A stretch of DNA of 9,634 nucleotides from Acidobacteriaceae bacterium (GTDB taxonomy: Bacteria; Acidobacteriota; Terriglobia; Terriglobales; Acidobacteriaceae). A program made the translations under genes and the position numbers. Of the stretch, positions 6,578 through 9,634 are shown in pieces (position 1 is the stretch's first letter; every line of letters begins with the position of its first letter). The notes beneath the pieces are model-generated. The model had not been told where the DNA came from. It ran no database searches and saw only the letters and a program-made list of their open reading frames with translations. Where the stretch lies: positions 1 to 9,634 of the forward strand of contig DAHXOQ010000094.1 in the NCBI GenBank assembly GCA_027364815.1, given 5' to 3'.

Positions 6578-7141
6578 ATGCAGACGAATAGGATGGAAGC
6601 CTTCAGCGACGGCGTGATTGCTGTCATCATCACCATCATGGTGCTTGAGCTCAGACCTCCGCACGAGAGCTCGGTTGCGGCCATTCTCGCCGTACTTCCC
6701 AGTTTTATCGTCTATGGGCTGAGTTTTCTGGTTGTTGCCATCATGTGGGTCAACCATCACCACTTACTGCGTGCGGCAAAACGCGCAGATACGGCTTTGC
6801 TTTGGGCCAACAACAACCTGCTTTTCTGGATGAGCCTGATTCCTTTTGTTACAGGTTATCTTGGCGCAAATCACCGTGAGCCACTGTCCGTCGCCTGCTA
6901 TGGCGGCGTTTTGACGATGACCTCTCTAGGGTTTCTTCTATTGCAATGGACATTGGCAAAACAGAATGGCGATTCAGATGTTGAGATTTTGAAGTTCTGC
7001 CGCATCCGCATGAAGGCAACACTGGCCATGCTGATTTACGCTTCATCAATCGGGTTGGCGTATTGGCGTGTAGAGATTTCTTACGCCATCTACGTAATCA
7101 TCCCGGCCATGTACTTTTGGCCGGAGAAGCGTTCAGTCTGA
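6578..7141 (+). CDS. TMEM175/DUF1211-family potassium channel-like membrane protein
   Basis: A 187-residue integral membrane protein with about six hydrophobic segments (roughly 12-26, 35-57, 74-96, 105-125, 147-164 and 166-181). The N-terminal signature RMEAFSDGVIAVIITIMVLE (R5, F9-S10-D11-G12) and the WVNHHHLL segment (57-64) are hallmarks of the bacterial TMEM175 family, whose members form leak-like potassium channels from subunits with one six-helix repeat. Family length is about 190-230, so it is complete. I prefer the ATG at 6578 because GAGGAG at 6566-6571 sits 6 bases upstream. A GTG at 6551 would add nine residues (MKICHEECS) and destroy that spacing. It is the only plus-strand gene here, divergent from ispH and convergent with the glucanase (10 bases between the two stops). 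Its physiological role and any link to hopanoid membranes are unknown. Confidence 0.88.
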   Translation: MQTNRMEAFSDGVIAVIITIMVLELRPPHESSVAAILAVLPSFIVYGLSFLVVAIMWVNHHHLLRAAKRADTALLWANNNLLFWMSLIPFVTGYLGANHREPLSVACYGGVLTMTSLGFLLLQWTLAKQNGDSDVEILKFCRIRMKATLAMLIYASSIGLAYWRVEISYAIYVIIPAMYFWPEKRSV

Positions 7142-7151
7142 AGCATCAATT

Positions 7152-9392
7152 TTATTTTTTCACTGACTCTGCATCAAGTTTCTTGAGCATCTCGCCAACT
7201 TCCGGGTTAGCCATAAAGTTCTTCCAGACCAATCCGGTCCGATAGTTCTCGACCATCACCACGATCGGCGCCTGATTCAATCCCATATAGATCGGCGAAA
7301 TCCAATTCTCGCTTTCGTTGTAGGCATCGCGCGGTCCATAAATTCCCCACATTGTAGCTCCGAGATCGCGATAGTAATGTTTGAAGGCCGCCATTGATTC
7401 CTTCGGCGTGTAAGGGAAGGATGCCAGCGCGCCAGTCGGAGTCAGAGTTCCAAAATCATCCGCTTCGTCCGGCGCATGCGCCACGTATCCATGAGGACCA
7501 TCGCTCGCCGTCAATCCCCACGCATTGTCGCCGTAGCCCTCAAATTTTTTCGGATTTTCAATGCAATATGCGTGATTGATTTGCGCAATGCTTTTGTTGT
7601 TTTCAAAATAAGAGTTCGTAAATCGATCATGCAAACTGTGCGGATCAAAGCCCATGAACGAGTAATGCGTGAAGAAGAGCGGTCCACCATGACCAACACC
7701 TACATCGAGCTTGATTCCGTAGTATGTGTTGCCGTTTCCGTAGTGGTCGCCGTCCTTACTGCCGGACCATCCCTCGCGATAGTGTTGTGCCATCTCTTCC
7801 TGCGCTGCCCAGCCGGAGTAGTACATACTCGCCGGCACACCGTGCGTTGGCGATGAGATGCTGAGCAAATAGGTAATCATCACCTCGTTAAAGCCGATGA
7901 GTGGATGATGAATCTGCCAGGCCCACTGCGGTGACCAATGCCAGTAAATAAAATTGCTCGTCGGTGTCTGACGGTACCAATCCCATTCAACTGATTCCCA
8001 CAGTTTTGTGATGCGCCTGTAGAGCGTCTTCTCGCCGGGCGTTGCACCTTTGAAGTACTGGCGTGCAGCCAGCAATCCCTGCATCAGGAAAGATGTTTCA
8101 ACCAGGTCGCCGCCATTATCCGTCATGCCAAAGACCGGCATCGTTTTCCCGGTGCTGCCGTTCATGTAATGCGACCAGACGCCGTGATAGCGGTCAGCGT
8201 GTTCAAGAAAATCGACAATCTTCGTGAGCCGCTCAACCCCTTGTTCGCGCGTGATGAAGCCACGATCCACGCCAACGGCCAAAGCCATAATCGCAAATCC
8301 ACTCGCGCCAGTCGCAACAATGCGGTCATCTCCGGGGATATTTTCACGCGCCATTCCGGAGTGCGGATCTGCTGCCTCCCAGTAGTAGTGGAAGCAGGTC
8401 TTCTGTAGCATCGTCAGCAATTCGTCGTCGCTGAGATCATGGGTTGTCGCGCTGGCCACATCAGAGAAAGCAGACGGCTTGAAACTCCAATCCTCTGCAG
8501 CAATTTTGTATTGCGCGTGAACATTTGCCTTGCCTAGGAAATCTTCGTAGCGATTGATTCCGGGCGCCTGTATTCCAACCGGAGCGAACTCTCCACCATC
8601 CAGTGCGCGATAAATAACAGTGTGAACTGAAGAAGATTGTTTCTCCGCTGCCCATTCAAGCTCAACGTGGCGATCGTACCCCGTTGCGCTGAGATGAGTT
8701 GGCGGCGCGAGCGTTGCAGCAATAGTCTCATCATCAACGCGAACTTCATCGACAATCATCGTGTGGCGCACATTATCCGCGCGCCCCTGGTGGAAGACCA
8801 CACTCACAAGATATGCAGGATTAAATTCGTAGATAGATGCGCCATGACAATCGGCCAATGGAATACGCACCTCGATCCATCGCCCTGCTGCCACATCACC
8901 TGTATATTTGCCCAGCTCAATGGGCTCACTGAAGCTTGCTGGGAATTCTGCGACCTGCAACCCTTCGCGCCTATTCGAGAGCACAATCTTAGGCATATCG
9001 GCCGCGGCGATTGCTTCCGGAGCATAGATCCAGAAGAAAAGATATTTTCCATCCAATCCGGGCTTCCGGTTGCGAATCGTGGTGCTCTGAATCTGCGCCG
9101 TCCATCCACCATCGGCCGCGGATTGCCACTGAATGCGAATTGCATTCGGCGGTGTGAGAAAAATCTTCGTCTCTACCGGCAACCTGTTTTTGTTTTTCAG
9201 TTCCAGATAGCTTGTCCCGTTAGCAGTGCCACGGCTATAGTAATCACTGTCTGAGGTCAGACTGTTATCGAAAATCACGTGGCGGTAGTATTCAGAAGTG
9301 GCCTGCGCCGAAAGTGCGAGTGGAAAGTTCAGAATCGCAAACGCGCAAAGCGAAATAGAACAAAGAAATTTTGTTGAAAATTGTAATTTCAA
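7152..9392 (-). CDS. Secreted GH144-like (glycoamylase-domain) glucan hydrolase
   Basis: From the TTG at 9392 the protein has 746 residues. Residues 1-31 are a signal peptide (MKLQF start, hydrophobic core, LSAQA cut site), so it is exported. Residues about 32-225 form a beta-rich, carbohydrate-binding-like module, and 228-316 a fibronectin-III-like module (PPTHLSATGYDRHVELEW). Residues about 320-735 are the catalytic domain: TDNGGDLVETSFLMQGLL, FIYWHWSPQWAW, GFNEVMITYLLSISSPTH, GGPLFFTHYSFMGFDPH, NPKKFEGYGDNAWGLTASD, PYTPKESM and MVENYRTGLVW. These are typical of the glycoamylase/GH144 family, whose characterised members are endo-beta-1,2-glucanases or related sophorose-releasing enzymes. 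The Glu in GFNEV and the Asp residues in MTDNGGD are candidate catalytic residues. Substrate is inferred. TTG is preferred because GGAGG lies 7 bases upstream and a signal peptide follows; an upstream TTG at 9437 overlaps recN and would bury the signal peptide. It follows recN by 28 bases and may share its transcript. Confidence 0.87.
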   Translation of the reverse strand: MKLQFSTKFLCSISLCAFAILNFPLALSAQATSEYYRHVIFDNSLTSDSDYYSRGTANGTSYLELKNKNRLPVETKIFLTPPNAIRIQWQSAADGGWTAQIQSTTIRNRKPGLDGKYLFFWIYAPEAIAAADMPKIVLSNRREGLQVAEFPASFSEPIELGKYTGDVAAGRWIEVRIPLADCHGASIYEFNPAYLVSVVFHQGRADNVRHTMIVDEVRVDDETIAATLAPPTHLSATGYDRHVELEWAAEKQSSSVHTVIYRALDGGEFAPVGIQAPGINRYEDFLGKANVHAQYKIAAEDWSFKPSAFSDVASATTHDLSDDELLTMLQKTCFHYYWEAADPHSGMARENIPGDDRIVATGASGFAIMALAVGVDRGFITREQGVERLTKIVDFLEHADRYHGVWSHYMNGSTGKTMPVFGMTDNGGDLVETSFLMQGLLAARQYFKGATPGEKTLYRRITKLWESVEWDWYRQTPTSNFIYWHWSPQWAWQIHHPLIGFNEVMITYLLSISSPTHGVPASMYYSGWAAQEEMAQHYREGWSGSKDGDHYGNGNTYYGIKLDVGVGHGGPLFFTHYSFMGFDPHSLHDRFTNSYFENNKSIAQINHAYCIENPKKFEGYGDNAWGLTASDGPHGYVAHAPDEADDFGTLTPTGALASFPYTPKESMAAFKHYYRDLGATMWGIYGPRDAYNESENWISPIYMGLNQAPIVVMVENYRTGLVWKNFMANPEVGEMLKKLDAESVKK

Positions 9393-9404
9393 GGAGTTGC
9401 CTCC
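9393..9404 (-). promoter_or_regulatory. Ribosome binding site inside a small GNRA-loop hairpin
   Basis: The minus-strand sequence GGAGGCAACTCC ends one base before the TTG start of the glucanase. GGAG can pair with CTCC around a GCAA tetraloop, a stable GNRA-type loop, which would cover part of the Shine-Dalgarno sequence. The stem is only 4 bp, so an effect on translation is possible but unproven. Confidence 0.5.
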
Positions 9405-9420
9405 GATCAGCACTTTAATC

Positions 9421-9634
9421 TTAATTGCTTTGGGCAATCATCTGCGCAGCGTGCTGAAGACTGGTATCAGTAACTGTTGCGCCGCTGAGCATTCGGGCAA
9501 TTTCGTGAGTTCGCGCGCGTTGGTCGAGGAGTCGGATGCGCGTTTTCGTTCTGCCCGCTTCCTCGCGCTTCTCAATCAAAAAATGTTGGTCGGCGAATGA
9601 CGCAATCTGCGGCAGGTGGGTAACGCAGATGACC
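9421..9634 (-). CDS. recN: DNA repair protein RecN, C-terminal end only
   Basis: The last 70 residues and the TAA of a gene that begins beyond the right edge. The reading starts VICVTHLPQIASFADQHF, the H-loop region of the RecN ATPase (CVTHLPQ), and continues with KTRIRLLDQ, HEIARMLSG and HAAQMI near the C-terminus, all typical of RecN, an SMC-like protein acting in double-strand break repair. The end is normal for the family. No terminator is visible before the glucanase start 28 bases downstream, so readthrough is likely. Confidence 0.93.
   Translation of the reverse strand, partial: VICVTHLPQIASFADQHFLIEKREEAGRTKTRIRLLDQRARTHEIARMLSGATVTDTSLQHAAQMIAQSN

Noticed and set aside
7130..7175. 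Bidirectional terminator between the convergent channel and glucanase genes
   Set aside because: The 10-base gap and flanks are T-rich, but I could find only 4-5 bp weak inverted matches, not a convincing stem-loop.
8637..9254. A 205-codon plus-strand open frame opposite the glucanase
   Set aside because: It lies fully antisense to a gene with clear domains and signal peptide, has no family-like motifs, a Cys/Arg/His-rich shadow composition and no convincing ribosome binding site.
1..9634. CRISPR arrays, tRNA genes, insertion sequences, phage or defence genes
   Set aside because: No spaced direct repeats, cloverleaf-like segments, transposase motifs or terminal inverted repeats were seen; nearly all sequence is accounted for by housekeeping, hopanoid and hydrolase genes.

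Overview
The window looks like a chromosomal stretch from an Acidobacteriota-type soil bacterium (Terriglobia/Acidobacteriaceae are my best guess). This rests on moderate GC, an intact hopanoid (hpn) gene order next to ispH, a small unknown protein embedded in the hpn operon, and a secreted GH144-like glucanase. The assignment is inference from protein style and gene order; no 16S or other phylogenetic marker is present apart from fragments of housekeeping genes.

Left two thirds (1-6460, all minus strand, read right to left): ispH, the last enzyme of the MEP isoprenoid pathway, is followed after a 176-base gap by a hopanoid cluster. The order is hpnF (squalene-hopene cyclase), hpnH (radical SAM adenosylhopane synthase), an unknown 140-residue protein, hpnA (NAD-dependent epimerase-like) and hpnG (nucleoside phosphorylase-like, cut by the window edge after 218 residues). 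Together they describe a path from isoprenoid precursor supply, through cyclisation of squalene to hopene, to addition and trimming of a nucleoside-derived side chain (adenosylhopane to ribosylhopane). Two junctions are 4-base ATGA overlaps (hpnH/unknown and hpnA/hpnG), so the downstream part is probably translationally coupled. The squalene synthesis genes (hpnCDE) are not in the window.

The most striking feature is that hpnF is split by one in-frame TAA. The reading frame continues without any shift on both sides, and the family normally has a Gln codon (CAA) there. The stop lies about 30 codons before the catalytic DxDD motif, so the N-terminal product lacks the active site. It is a fresh nonsense mutation, a sequence error, or a recoded stop.

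Middle (6461-7141): a short divergent intergenic region separates ispH from a plus-strand TMEM175/DUF1211-type potassium channel gene. It carries an extended -10 element that would make ispH leaderless, and a 10-bp imperfect inverted repeat that looks like a regulator binding site.

Right (7152-9634, minus strand): the 3' end of recN (DNA repair) is followed 28 bases later by a large secreted glycoside hydrolase with a GH144/glycoamylase-like catalytic domain behind a beta-sandwich and a fibronectin-III-like module. Its best start is a TTG with a strong Shine-Dalgarno sequence that can fold into a small hairpin. No tRNA, rRNA, CRISPR array, insertion sequence or phage gene was seen, and no gene-free stretch exceeds 300 bases.
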